From Apium graveolens (Eukaryota; Streptophyta; Magnoliopsida; Apiales; Apiaceae), in NCBI RefSeq assembly GCF_009905375.1, contig NC_133656.1, forward strand, positions 234,493,111 through 234,557,110: a stretch of 64,000 bases of DNA. Reading direction: 5' to 3'. Below are positions 10,869 through 23,110 of this stretch, piece by piece. Position 1 is the first letter of the stretch. Each line of letters starts with the position of its first letter. Below the pieces are notes generated by a model that worked only from the letters and a program-made list of their open reading frames with translations, was not told where the DNA came from and did not search any database. Made by a program: the position numbers and the translations under genes.

Positions 10869-12577
10869 TGTAGGGTTTTTAGCACATAAACACAGCGAAA
10901 ACGTAAATTTAAATCTTAAAAAACCGAAACCCTCCGCAGAATCCATGCGAAAAATAATATTTAATTAGTAGTTCAGTATGTTTACCTTAAGAAGCTTTAT
11001 ATCAATGGAAAGATGGAGGTCTTTAATGGCGATCCAAAAACGATGAACGGAGATCCTTAACAGCTGCTCCTCAAGTGTGAAGCACTCCACCGGTATCCAC
11101 CAAGAAAACGATGTAATGAAGGAGGAGGAGATGGAGAGAATTAGGGTTTTGTAAATCTTTTTTTTTGTTGAGGCAAAAATAGGGTCTATAATAGTATATT
11201 TATAGGCAAAATTTTTAGCTGAAAATTTTCTCATAAAATATTATTATTATTAACCCTTTATTATTCTCACTAATAATTAAAACACCTTTTAATTATTAAT
11301 CCTTTTTCTAAACTCTTTAGAAATAATTCTCTCACTTGATTTAATTTCCAAAAATTAAATTCTTAATTAATAATATTAAGAACCTTTTCTTAATTAATTT
11401 ATAATCAATTAAATCTCATTTAATCAATTATTAAATTTGCCAATTAATTATTTATTTCATAAATAAATAATTATCAGCCATTATTAATTAATTCCTCCAC
11501 CATTAAATCATTCTCTTTTATGGTGTGACCTTGTAGGTTCAATATTAAGCCGGTAGTGGAAATAAATAATAATAAAACTATTTTATAATTATTTATATAA
11601 ATTCTCTAATTCATTAAATATGATTAATTAATTAATCATATTTATTCTACATCGTGAGGGATACTTCTCAGCATATCGCGACTATCCGGATAATACGAAT
11701 TCACTGCTTAGAATACCAAGAACCTATTTAGTGAGTAGTTACCGTACAATCAATTCCTTCTACCCTGTAATGTCACGATTAAATACAAGGCATGGAACTT
11801 GTGTCAAGCCTATCTTATTTAATCACTTGCTTTCCCATTCACTATGCTTAGTTCTATTTAATGTAAATTAGAAACTCCTTTCTAATTTCATTCACTCTGG
11901 CCAGAGATTCCTGAACAAGCATAAGTGGATCAGCATTGAACATTCTCTTTCTTCACTGGAAGGGGTAGATCCTTTATTGATCATACACTATCTTCGTGTA
12001 CAAATTCCTATACCCAGTAGAGCCCTTATAATTGTCCCTTGAGACTAAGAACTAAACCAAAGCATAGTTCAGTGTACACAAGATGACTATGATGACCTCA
12101 AGTCTAAGGATACTTGTACAACTATCACTATGTGAACAACTGCTGACATGTGAGTGAACTCCATCAGTTGTTCAGCTGTGTGAGTCATGTTCAGTGAACT
12201 TATTCTATAATAAGCACCTACATACTAGCTATAGTGTCACCACACAAATGTCTATGAGAACAGACATCCTTCATAATGAAGCAAGCATAGCATGTACCGC
12301 TCTTTGCGGATTATTAATTACCAGTTAGTAATCCTACGACCAGGAACTATTTAAGTTTAGAGTTATCATCTTTTAGGTCTCATTATTATGATCTCATCAC
12401 AATCCATAAAAAGCTTTACTCTAAATTATGGTATATCTTATTTAAACATTTAAATAGATAGAGCCCGCAATAAAAACAAAATAAGTCTTTTATTAATATC
12501 AATGAAATCAAAACAGATTACATAAAAGTTATTCCTAAATCCTCATACATGATTGGACTTAGGACATATCTCTTTCA
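10869..12577 (-). repeat. A2 5' LTR
   Basis: 1709 bp, TGAAAG...CCCTACA in sense orientation, near-identical to 4019-5683 apart from the two gaps noted there and scattered substitutions. It is AT-rich, with a run of TTAATTAATTAAT-like palindromes near 11625-11640. Confidence 0.94.
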
Positions 12578-12582
12578 CTAAG
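12578..12582. repeat. Target-site duplication of A2, right copy (CTAAG)
   Basis: Second copy of CTAAG. A1 sequence resumes here with GATATTTTTCTTG, continuing the RNase H domain. Confidence 0.95.
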
Positions 12583-13108
12583 GATATTTTTCTTGTTTTT
12601 GGTGGTGGATCTGAGTTGAAAATAGAGGGTTATACTGACTCTAGTTTTCAATCAGAAAGTGATGATAGCAAATCCATGTTAGGGTACATGTTTACTCTGA
12701 ATGGTGGTGCGATTAGTTGGAAGAGTTCCAAACAGTCTACAACGGCTGACTCCACATCGGAAGGAGAATATATAGCTACAAGTAAGGCTGCAAAAGAAGC
12801 CGTTTGGATGAGGAAATTTTGTTTCTGGGTTGGGAGTTGTTCCTAGCATTGAGAAGCCTATTGTGTTGTATTGTGATAACAACGCAGCAATAGCACAAGC
12901 CAAGGAACCTAGGTCTCATAAAAATTCCAAACATGTTTTGCGACGCTTTCATTTGATTAGGGAAATCATTGAAAGAGAAGATGTCAAGATTGAGAGAGTT
13001 GACACACATAAAAACGTAGCAGACCCACTCAAAAAGTCATTGTCTCAGATTCACTTTGATCATCATAAAGAGAAGATGGGTATTAGATACCAGGGTGATT
13101 GGCTTTAG
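12583..13108 (+). pseudogene. A1 RNase H domain, resumed after A2
   Basis: Two overlapping frames. Up to 12846: KIEGYTDSSFQSESDDSKS, GYMFTLNGGAISWKSSKQS, TADSTSEGEYIATS. From 12830: LYCDNNAAIAQAKEPRSHKN, VADPLKKSLSQIHFD, ending near GIRYQ at 13108. One indel near 12825-12835 separates them. The join to 4018 restores domain order, which shows that A2 inserted here. Confidence 0.88.
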
Positions 13109-13111
13109 TTC

Positions 13112-13122
13112 AAGTGGGAGAT
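13112..13122 (+). promoter_or_regulatory. A1 polypurine tract
   Basis: AAGTGGGAGAT immediately before the LTR start TGAAAG. It is identical to the tract of A2. Confidence 0.9.
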
Positions 13123-14697
13123 TGAAAGTGTTTGTCCTAAATCCAATCATGTATGATGAGTTAGGAAGAACTTTCTTGTATTCCTATTTGATTTCATTGG
13201 ATTAATAAAAGACTTATTTTGTTTTATTATGGGCTTTATCTATTTAAAGTGTATTAAATAAGATGTTCCTTAGTTTAGAGTAAAGCTTCTAGAATTATAA
13301 TGAGATTATAATAGTGAGATCTAGAAGACGATAACTCTAGACTTAAACAGTTCCTGATCATAGGATAACTAATCGGATGTTAGTGGATCCGCAAAGATTG
13401 GTACATACTATGCTTGCTCCCTTCAAGAGGATGTCTGTTCTCATAGGCATTTGTGTGGTGACACTATAGCTAGTATATAGGTGCTTATTAGGGAATAAGT
13501 TCACTGAACATGACTCGATAAGTTGAATAACTAATGGAGATTACTCACGTGTCAATAGTGGTTCACTGAGTGATAGTTGTACAAGTGTCCTTAGACTTGA
13601 GATCGTTAAAGTTATCTTGTATATAATGAACTGTGCTTTGGTTTAGTCCTTTGTCTCAAGAACATCCATTAGGTCTATTCTGGGCATAGAGATTTGTGTA
13701 CAGAGATAGTTAACGTCAATAGAGGATCTACCCCTTCCAGTATAGGAAGAGAATATCCTATGTTATTTTTAGTATGCGAGTTATGGAATCTCTCGCCAGA
13801 GTGTATGAAATTAGAAAGGAGTTTCTAATTTGCATTAATATGAACTTTATATTATGAATAAGAAATCTTATGATTAAATTTGATAGGCCTGACACAAGAT
13901 CCATGCCTTGTATTTAATCGGGATATTATAAGGGTAGAAGGAATTCATTGTACGGTAACTAGTCACTGACAGGTTCGTAATATTCTAAGCAGTGAATTCA
14001 TATTATCCGGATAGTCGCGATATGTTGAGAAGCATCACTCACGATGTAAAATAAATATAATTAATCAGTTAATTATATTTAGTGAATTTTAGTATTTATG
14101 TAAATAATTAATAAAAGTTTATTATTATTTATTTCTACTACCGGAATAATATTGAACCTACAGGGTCACACCATAAAAGAATATTTTCTTTGATGAAATA
14201 ATGAGAGAGACAATTATTTTCTAAATAGTTTAGAAAAAGAAATATTGATTAAAATAGTTTTAATTATTATTAAAGCATTTTATAAAGATAAAGTGTGGGG
14301 GTTAATATATATATATATATAAAGATATATTTTATAACCCTAGGAGAGCCCTATAAATAGAATTAGATGGCTTATTCTATTTACACAATTTTGGTTTTGT
14401 GAAAACCCTAGCCTCCATCTTCTTCCTCTCTCTCTCTCTCTCAAAAACTCCATTTTTATAAAAGCTCGGTTTTATAAAAAGGTTCATCGAAGAGGATCGT
14501 TCTTGGTGGATACCGGTAGAGTGCTTCACACAATGAGGAGCAACTGCTAGCACTCCATTTTATAAAGCTTCGATTCACAAGGTATGGTTATGATTCCTCA
14601 GTTTTTCCTTTTTATATGTTTTTCTATATGTGCGGTATATGGTTTTTACGGAATAAATGTTATATCTCGCTTCCGCTCATCTGTAAATTCCTTCACA
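13123..14697 (+). repeat. A1 3' LTR
   Basis: Starts TGAAAGTGTTTGTCC and aligns along its length with the A2 LTR but is clearly diverged. A TATA box (CTATAAATAG) lies at about 14350-14359, followed by the CT-rich tract at 14416-14445. The 3' end is set approximately at TTCACA by alignment with the A2 end; its TSD cannot be tested because the left end of A1 is outside the window. It contains an AT dinucleotide run at about 14307-14323. Confidence 0.8.
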
Positions 14698-14935
14698 TTG
14701 TTAGTCAAACCAGTTCTAGAAGAAACATTATACTTGTACTTAGCCGTGTTATAAAAGACTTTAAGTGTTGTTTCGATGAAGGATGAACTAATATTCAGAA
14801 TCTAATTTACCACGTCAGTAAGTATCTACAAGGAGCCAAGTTTAACTATTATACCATAAAAAAAAGTTTGCTTTATACTATAATCTTACTATCTTAGTCG
14901 TACGACTAGGAATTATGGTCATGACGATCAGGATC
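14698..14935. other. Spacer holding the left edge of the CTAGTCG repeat array
   Basis: No gene. From about 14893 it contains CTTAGTCGTACGACTAGGAATT and similar palindromic words that continue at 18832 after the solo LTR. Confidence 0.6.
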
Positions 14936-17900
14936 TGTAACGACTGGGAATTTCGCAACGTAATTAAGTGAATAAAGTAATATTTTGTGATATAATTATA
15001 AATTATGTGATTTAATAAAGGGATTAAATGATTATGTTAATTGTCCTTATTGTATATTAGTAACTGGGAGCGTAGAAAGATGCGTTCCAATTTAAAGAGT
15101 CACCTTAGGAGTTAAGCTGTGTTGTCGGGTCGTCAGGAAGAACGGAACCCGTCTTAAAAAGGGATTAAAATATTTAAATGTGAACTATGTGATATTGTGT
15201 GAAATGGAGTATTTAAGTGAGTATCATGTTCTAGTGTCGTGTTGGTTGGTAAAGATAATTGTGAAGCGTAATTGAAACGCTTAGCGTCGGGCCGTCAAGC
15301 AGAACGCAACCCGTTACGCAAAAAGAGGAATAATAATAAAAAGGGAAATTTCATGATAAAACATGAGTTGTGATGTGTAAATATATGTGTTTTCTTGTCT
15401 GTATGCATGATTACGTGATTTGTTGATTTTTAAAAGGATTTAAGGGATTTATTTGAACTTAAATAAGGTTTATTAAACCTTTATACATTTTTATAAAATT
15501 ATTCGAGTAAGGTCAAGGTGTGAAATTTGTTTTGTTATCTTCAAAATATTCCTAGAGACTTTCTAAAAATGATAGACGGATTTATTTCATGATCGTTGTA
15601 TTTTAAAATGAATTTATGGAGTTAAAATGCTATTTTCAGCATAATCTTGTAAAGTCCGTATCTAATCAACCGTTCGCTCAAAAATCATTCTGAAAATATG
15701 GCCGAAAAGCTAATTTCGAGATCTATGCTCCAAAATTATTATTCGTTCCATTCTTATATTTTCTGAGAGAGCTATTTCTTGATTGAATTCATTTTTTAGA
15801 TTGAAAATAAGAGAAAAGAGAAAAGAAAATTAAAAGTATGGTATAATGACCATACTACCCTTGACAAATTAATATATATACTCCCTCCCCTCCCCATTTT
15901 TCTTTTCCTTCACCCGGCCTCACTCTCTCTCATCTCTCACATTATCTCATCTCTCTCTTTCTCTCTCAAACTCTCGAAGCTCTCTCTCTCTTCTTTTCTC
16001 TCGGTATAACCCCATTCTCTCATTGATTTCTATGGAATCAAACATGAAACTTCATGCTCATCCTAGATAAATACTTTAAATCATTTGAATGTGTGTATTT
16101 GTACTTGCATGTGAGTGTGTGTGTTTGGGCTCGGTGTTGAGCCGAGAGCCGAGTTGGTGCTTCCTTTTGAATGTTCGATTTGAGATTGTGTAATTTATGT
16201 GATGATTATGCATTGCATGTGTGTGCTGTTGTGTTTTCGGATTGAAATCGGAGGTCTTAAGGTTGGAAACCCCCGAATGGGGGCACCATCGTGAAGCCAC
16301 CGCCACCGGTGATGAACTTCGGTGAACCGGTGGTGAGTCATGATGTGTAAACTGAACTCTATAATGCATAAACTTGATTTTCTGTAGTTGCATGTGGGGT
16401 TTTGTTTAAAACCGAATGGGTTTTTGATTCTAAAAGAAATTAAGATGATTTTTGTTGATTAAAATGATTGTGGATAGTTGCTTTTAGAAAGTATGGAGTA
16501 GTTAGATTAATTTATAGTTTGAAGAATCGAATTGATGCATGCGTGTTATGATTTAGGTGAAATTCGAATGTTTGGATTTGTGTTAAGAAATTTAGTTGGT
16601 TTAATTGATAAAATGACTTGTAAATGATGTGTTATAGAAATTTTTAGATGATTTTGGGATAGATTGAAGTGTGAAGTTGATTTGAATTATGCATGTTGAT
16701 CTATGTGGTTAGGGCCGAATGATTGCCTTGCATCGAGAAAGAAATTAATCAAATAAACTTGCGTGATTTGAAATTGGTATTGATTGGTCGATATTTGTCG
16801 AAATTAAGATGATAGTTAAGCTTGTATGTGGATTTATAGTCATGCATGTGAAGATAAGTGAATGCATGTGTCATTTCTAGAAGTTATGTGATTTATGTGT
16901 GTGTTTTGGTTCGAATTAAATGATGAAAAAGGAAGGATTGAGTCGCCTTGATGTGAGGTCATATAATTGATATGATAACTCAAGTATAGAGTTTGAAATA
17001 TAAGGACTAAATGTTATATGTCGTATCTGTATCGTAATGCGTGATTCGAAGACTATTTGGTGAAAGTATACGAGTTATGGTACAAGTGTGTTGTGTGATT
17101 ATAATTGAGTAAATATATATACATACTCTTAGGGTATTGCGATTAAGGGAATTTTTAAGCGTTCTGGGAACGTCGAGTAGGAATCTAATTAAGGTTTTGA
17201 TTTTTGGATTGTAGATTCGGAGCGTGAGGACATTCAGGCTAGGAAATGGAAAAGTGTACTAGGTGGCAGTAGTTCAACCTTTGTGAAACAGGAAAGCGAA
17301 TTCAGGCAAGTAACTCTACTTACTTGTGCAAATTGACATAGAAAGGATATTGTTCATGCCATGATAGAGTATTGAACTTTTATAGTGTTGTACACTTATT
17401 ATTGATCCTTGAGAAACCCTGTCATTGTCCTTGTGAACCTTTTATTGATAAGATTATTGTTCATACATTTTAGTAACCTTTTCTTATCCTGATCACTTGT
17501 TAATACCTTGAACTTTTGTAAACCCTATAAGAACCTTTGCGAACCCCCTTGGGTAATGATCCTTCATTTCTTTGTTACCTTATCCCTTAATGATCCTTGA
17601 AACGGTTTTGACTCCCTAACTTGAATACCTTGTTATCATTTGATCAAGATCTTTAGCATTGAACTTTGCTTATCTTTGGTTTATTCACTTTCTTTGAATT
17701 CTTGAAATTGAACTTAAGAATGAGTTTCGACTTGTAAGAGTCTGAATGATTTCATATTCTCGGTAATGATAAAATGAATTTAGTAACCCTTTCTTTTCCA
17801 ACACAAGGTTTTCCAAATAAATTCTTGATGGATTGGATTGAGACATAAGAGACTAGTGGGACTAGTCCAGTCATATAAGAGGCTAGCGGGGCTAGTCCGA

Positions 17901-18826
17901 TTTGAGGCTGAAATTATGTCATAGGTACCTTAAAGACTAGATGGAGGTCGGTACGGGCTGATCACCCGTATTATTATAAATTGAAAAGTTAAAGTAGTCC
18001 AATCAAGGGTTCCATAATTATTTAAAGAGGAATAGAATTCCTTATTCAGTAATTGATTCTTTGAAAAGGAAATGACTTATACTGTTTTGAAAAGAGATGA
18101 TTGTGATATTGATTAGCTTACAGCTTGTGAACCCTGATTTGATTTTGATAATATTATCATTCGTATAATTGATTCCCAATGATGAAAAGATTCTCGCTTT
18201 CCATTTGAAAGATCATTTGAGATCGTGTTAATGATTTGTGATGAATTTCGGCTTTCAACCCTATATTGAGCCTTGTTTCCTGAAAGCCCAAAGCTTTTTC
18301 TTCATAACCCTTTAATAGCCCAAAAGACAGAAATCTGCCACCTAGAGATGTTAAAGTAGAATGCCCTGAAAAGCAGTAATGGTATATTGTGGATTTTGTA
18401 TCATAGAACTGTTATATAGTTACTTGCTGAGTTTTATACTCATTTATTTTGCTTTGATCTAACCATGGTAGTTAAGCAAGAGAATGGTCAAGCTTAGGAG
18501 CACTGCTCGTAAGAGCGTACCTGGTGGTCCCTACCGTGTTGAGGGCTTCCAGATGCCAGAGTGGGTAGTACAGGTTATGAGTGAGCAAGCGCTTAGCCAG
18601 AAAGTTGTAAAGATACAATGGGTTATCTGTCGGTTCCATGTCGGAATCGATTATGTAAATTTTTTTTGGGTTGTAATTTATATATTATGGTTGGTAGTTG
18701 TAATCTTGTCTCAAATTTTATCCTGTTTGATCCTGTTAGTAGTTAATCGGGGTTTATGCTTATTTAATTCATAGATTAAAGGTGTGTGGGTCCTCATTTT
18801 CTAACCCCGAGATTGAGGGCGTCATA
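14936..18826 (+). mobile_element. Large solo LTR 1 (3.9 kb) with GGATC target duplication
   Basis: Starts TGTAACGACTGGGAATTTCG and ends near GGGCGTCATA, a mutated form of the GGGTGTTACA end of the second copy at 60235-63797. GGATC is present at 14931-14935 and 18827-18831. No internal domain, PBS or second LTR was found, so a solo LTR is most likely. A TATA-like AATATATATACTCC near 15869-15882 precedes a long CT-rich tract (15885-16010), a plausible promoter and transcript start. The sequence resembles long LTRs of Ty3/gypsy elements; the lineage is not certain. Confidence 0.75.
18484..18774 (+). CDS. Short basic ORF near the 3' end of solo LTR 1
   Basis: 96 codons from the ATG at 18484: a basic N-terminus (MVKLRSTARKSVPGG), PEWVVQ near residue 25, then a hydrophobic C-terminal half. 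It follows a block resembling the one before the 63406 ORF in the second solo LTR: a TGCTGAG word, then a T-rich stretch. It may be a remnant of a reading frame spanning the LTR 3' part, or chance. Function unknown. Confidence 0.25.
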   Translation: MVKLRSTARKSVPGGPYRVEGFQMPEWVVQVMSEQALSQKVVKIQWVICRFHVGIDYVNFFWVVIYILWLVVVILSQILSCLILLVVNRGLCLFNS

Positions 18827-18831
18827 GGATC
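18827..18831. repeat. GGATC target duplication, right copy
   Basis: Matches 14931-14935. With both copies reduced to one, the flanking CTAGTCG array reads continuously. Confidence 0.8.
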
Positions 18832-19245
18832 CTAGTCGCAACGCCTAGGATTTTCTTATCGTTTAGCCTTGTGACTAGGAGAAATATTGCATTAACACGA
18901 CTAGAATCCAAATTATAAGACTAGAAATTCTAGTCGTAATGACTAGAATTTCCTAGTCGTTTAAACCCTTGACAAGAACCAATAAAGGACCTGACCACAA
19001 CTAGAATTCTAGTCGTACAGTTAGGAATCCTAGTCATTATGACCAGGATCCTTATCATTACGATTAGGATTTCCTAGTCGTTTAGGCATGTGAGAAGAGC
19101 AAACTAGTCCATTTACAAGACTAGAATCCTAGTCATCACGACTAGAATCTTAGTTGTTCGGCTTGGAATTTTTAGTCATTTAGGGATGTGGTTAGGACTC
19201 CACTGGAGCCGCTAGCACAACTAAAATCCTAGTAGTATAAATAAG
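18832..19245. repeat. Palindromic CTAGTCG tandem repeat array
   Basis: Repeated words CTAGTCGT and ACGACTAG with AGGATT or AGAATT form short inverted repeats of about 20-22 bp. They are grouped into larger units of about 100-120 bp, each opening with CGTTTAG...TGTGA-like sequence near 18860, 18958, 19078 and 19177. Units are degenerate. The array began before 14936 and was split by solo LTR 1. It could be a satellite-like array or the inside of another element; no coding potential seen. Confidence 0.7.
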
Positions 19246-19645
19246 ATCTTATTTTCAGAAAATAGAAAATAATTGCTGAAATTATTTTTTTGTGAAATAT
19301 TAAGGAAAAATTCTAAAAAATAAGGAAACTAAGAAATACTTCATAAAATGCATTTTTCTTGAAATATTATTAATAGAAGTACATGTGAGTATGAAAGAAA
19401 ACCCTGATAATAAAGGGAAATAACAAAAATTCTAAAAATAGGAATAGGTACAATAATATATATGGAAAATTATAGAAATTTCCCAGAAAAATATATATAC
19501 TAATCCAAGGCCTCGAGAAAGCCCAATCGTTGCAAACGTGTAGGTCACTCCATACTTTCCGCTAAAAACGATACCTCTTAAAGGACACGAAATAACTTAA
19601 ATTTTACGAAACCTCAAATTTGTTTCGTGAAATTTTCTGGCAAAT
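19246..19645. other. Non-coding spacer
   Basis: AT-rich sequence with no ORF, repeat or recognisable element. Confidence 0.5.
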
Positions 19646-20172
19646 TGTAGGGGTTAAAAATAACCCTAATCATGTAATTAGTATTGCATTAATTAGACCT
19701 GACTTGGTCCAAAGGCTAGCGCAATTAATGGGGCCCAAAACTCTAATTATTTATTAGTTTCATAATTAATAAATAGGTTTAAATAACAACCTATATAAAG
19801 TATCAATTTAAGAACATAATTCTGTAAAAAGTAGCCTCCGAGGCACCTCATTTGACAAGAAAACTGCTTCATGTATTGTAGGACTCCAAAGTCCAATCAA
19901 AATCCAAGACTTTCCCACCAAATCTCTTAACGCTAATCCATTTCAAGGACTCTCAACACCTATATAAAATTCTCACCCCTCCATCAAGAATTTTGTTTTT
20001 TGACTTGATATTTGTCATAGAGTAAGGTACATAGGTATCTTGTGAAGGCAGAATCATGAAACACGAGAGCAGTCATTAGGACCTTGAGCTCATGAGTCCT
20101 AACATTAATTATACCCTAGATTTTTATCCATAAAAGAATGGATTGTTCCCTGGTGGTACTTGGTTACAATCA
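19646..20172 (+). mobile_element. Possible short solo LTR (about 527 bp)
   Basis: Starts TGTAGGGGTTAAAAATAACC and ends TTGGTTACAATCA, with a TATA box TATATAAAAT at 19961-19970. The flanks are CAAAT (19641-19645) and GAAAT (20173-20177), a 5-bp duplication with one mismatch. No internal domain or partner copy is in the window, so the call rests on termini and promoter only. Confidence 0.4.
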
Positions 20173-20984
20173 GAAATCATGTTAAATTGGTATGTGGTTG
20201 AGCTATCATACTTGATATTATTTGTTTTGTTGAGTTATGGAAGGAATTTATTTAATTCATGATATTTTTCACTCATTACTTTATAATATTAAATTAATTA
20301 TCATTTTTGTAAAAAATATATGAAAGTAAGAAAATGAAGATTAATTGACGTACTCATAAGTCATATCGCATACCCACCTCACCTATAGATATCAAAAACT
20401 CCATAAGGATTTAAGATACGGGTTTAAAAAATAATATTTTCCTAACCAAACATCAGGTTTAAAATGAACAAGGTCATACTTAATTTTAGTTATTCTCAAA
20501 CCAGCTGACAATTAAATAAACCAAAAAGATGTTGCAATTGCTAGTGTTCAACTCTGTGATATAATATGCATCTTGAAATCTACTAGTTTTACATAGTCTC
20601 CATTGTTCTAGTATTAGTTCAGTTAAAATTTATGTTTACTAGTAATCTTGACAATTATTTAATTACAAGCCCATAATTTATTTTGTTATTTAAGGATTAA
20701 ATAATGAAACAACAAGTACAATATATTTTTTCGCAATTCCTTACTTATAATTCAGGTAAACTAGATAATTTAATTTTTAAATAATTTTTTTAAACATAAA
20801 TTATAAAAAAAATAAAATATTCGATCATAAAAACTAAAAATTAAATTACAATATAAAAGATGGCCATGAATTAAAATAAGACTAATAAATAAAAAGTTGA
20901 CAATGACATGGACGAAATAAATAAAATAAACAAACTAGTAATAAAAAACAAGTACCGAAGTTTGAAACAAGTCAATCAATAAAC
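20173..20984. other. AT-rich non-coding spacer
   Basis: Very AT-rich, many A runs, no ORF above chance and no recognised element. Confidence 0.5.
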
Positions 20985-21070
20985 CGTACCCAATAAATAC
21001 CGCCTAGGGTAGTGTCTGGGGAGGGTATAACGTATGCAGCCTTACCCTCATTCTAAAGAATGAAGAGACT
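20985..21070 (-). repeat. RTE/SINE-type 3' tail of the LINE
   Basis: In sense orientation it has GGTAAGGCTGCATACGTTA (complement of about 21027-21045), then CCTCCCCAGACACTACC, then GGCGGTATTTATTGGGTACG. This is the conserved plant RTE terminal block used for target-primed reverse transcription. Confidence 0.75.
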
Positions 21071-21619
21071 GTTTTCTTAAAAGACCCAGAACTTGTGTGT
21101 GCACAAATATATGTGTCATGTGTAAAAAAAGATAAAATAATGACACATAGAAGTAAATAAAAGTAAGCGAGACAATACCTCATCCCATGGTTTTCTTCAC
21201 ATGGGACTTGCTTATGTCGTAAAATCTTCGCTCATTGGATCACTTAAACCCTTTCCTCCCAAATTTGTAGGTCAATAGTGGTTGTCGTAAGTCCCTTCTG
21301 TTTCTCACATTGCACTCATTTCGTTGTCCCAAACTCAATTTTTCCCTTATAGATCACACTCCAAACTAAATGTTTTGAATTTACCACATATGATACCTGT
21401 CTAAAAAAACTGAAACAAAACATAACACATCTACCATATCGTACAATTGGTCAGATGGCTATAAAAAGTGAAATTTTAGCACCTACTCGAGCAACTAAAA
21501 GACTTTTACTAACGATGGACACAAACTACCAAACTTAGAAAGTATAAGTGTTAAACAAAGAAAGTCATTAAAATAAGTATATTAAATTACATGCTACACA
21601 AGCAAACTACGAAAGTCAA

Positions 21620-23110
21620 AACTAATCCGCCACCTTAATCTGACTGCGTTAGGATCTCTTATCCGAGGTCAGGTCATCTCTGAGGTTTATGGCCCTCAAA
21701 TCCAGCGTGAGTAAGTCAACCGAAGTCCCCTTTGGCATCCCTTTCCTTCTCGATCTCGATACCACTAAATCCTCCACCCCGCGCACTAGAGCAGATACCC
21801 TTCTTCTCCGAATATGACCAAACTAATGCAATCGGCCTTCTCTCACTTTTTATGCGATAGGCGCAACTCGTAATTGATTCCGAAAATAATCAATTGACAA
21901 TCTATCCAACATGGTACGTCCATAAATCCACCTTAACATTCGCATTTCCACTACCTCTAACCTATACTCTTGAGCCTTTTACAATACCCAACACTCCAAC
22001 ATGTATAACAAAGCTGGTCTACCTTATAAAATTTTCCTTTTATATTTAAAGGAACCTTCCTATCACACAATACTCCTGTAGCCGCCCTCCATTTTAGCCA
22101 TCCAGATTTGATACTGCATCTATCCCCCCGTCTTTATGCATAACGAAACCCAAATATGTGAAATTATCTTTGGGCAACAATATCTGATCGCCCAATAGGA
22201 CATCTATCCCATCCTTATTGGGTTGATTACTAAAGTTACACCACAAATATTCAGTCTTGGAATGACTAACACGCAATCCATTAGACTCCAATTCAGTCTT
22301 GGCTTAGCGAGGATCCTTGGTGGAATCATATTTCTACCGAAAAAAAATGAGTATCTTCAATCGGTGTTCGAACACACGTCCTTACCTGAAAATACATCTC
22401 TTGTATCGCCCTCAAATATGATATGAATATACCACACTAATTCGTTATGTATGGATGATGATATCCATGGCACCCATTTAGCCACCAAACTTTTCCAAAT
22501 TACGCCAAGCGGAACACTATCATATGCGTTCTCCAAATCTATGAGCACCAAGTGTAGATCCTTACTACATTCTCAATATTTCTCTATCAATTGTCTAAGG
22601 AGGTAAATTGCCTTCATGGTCGACTGCCCGACATAACAAAATTAATTTTCTGACACTTCCACCTGGCTTCTTAATCTAGTTTCAATCACTCTCTCCCATA
22701 ATTTCATAGTATGACTTAGAAGCTCATCACCCGGATAATTGCGACAAATATGTGCATCTCCCTTATTTTTATAGATTGGCACTACCATGCTAAGCCTCCA
22801 TTCATGCGGTATGTCACTAGTCCAAAATATAGTATCGAATAACCTTGTTAGCCATTACTCTCCCTCTTCACCTAAACACAACCATACCTCTATAGGTATT
22901 TGATCAGTCCCTGTAGCTTTACCCCTACCCATCACCTGTAATGCTCCTTTAACTTCGGCTCTGGTTATTGAAGGTTGAACACCAAAGTCAGGGTGAGACT
23001 CACGAACTTCTCCTAACTCCTTAACACCGATTCTCTCCTCATTAAATAACTCCCTAAAATAGTTATGCCATCTGCTCCTAATATCATTATCTTTCACTAG
23101 CACATGTCCA
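21620..23110 (-). pseudogene. LINE reverse transcriptase and C-terminal region
   Basis: Visible blocks: GRGKATGTDQIPIEVW (near 22900), DIPHEWRLSMVVPIYKNKGD and ERVIETRLRSQVE (about 22690-22810, broken), VLIDLENAYDSVP (near 22530), then SKTEYLWCNF and FTYLGFVMHKDGG (22094-22291). The FADD catalytic box expected between the last two blocks is missing; about 22292-22340 jumps to SLAKTELESNG. The C-terminal MLRWIYGRTMLDRL-like stretch and GRGMPKGTSVDLLTLD-like end lie at about 21620-22093. Confidence 0.8.

Larger units (their letters stand above)
4019..12577 (-). mobile_element. Ty1/copia element A2, complete with two LTRs, nested in A1
   Basis: Minus-strand element of 8559 bp: 5' LTR 10869-12577, PBS 10856-10867, leader, gag with a deletion, protease, integrase, RT, RNase H, PPT 5684-5694, 3' LTR 4019-5683. 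It is flanked by CTAAG. LTR termini are TGAAAG...CTACA in sense orientation. It lies inside a copy of its own family in the opposite orientation, which makes long inverted repeats. Coding frames carry stops, and gag lacks the capsid segment, so this copy is non-autonomous. Confidence 0.95.

Noticed and set aside
16076..16393. 105-codon minus-strand ORF in solo LTR 1
   Set aside because: His/Thr-rich low-complexity translation of a GTGTGT-rich leader region; no family resemblance.
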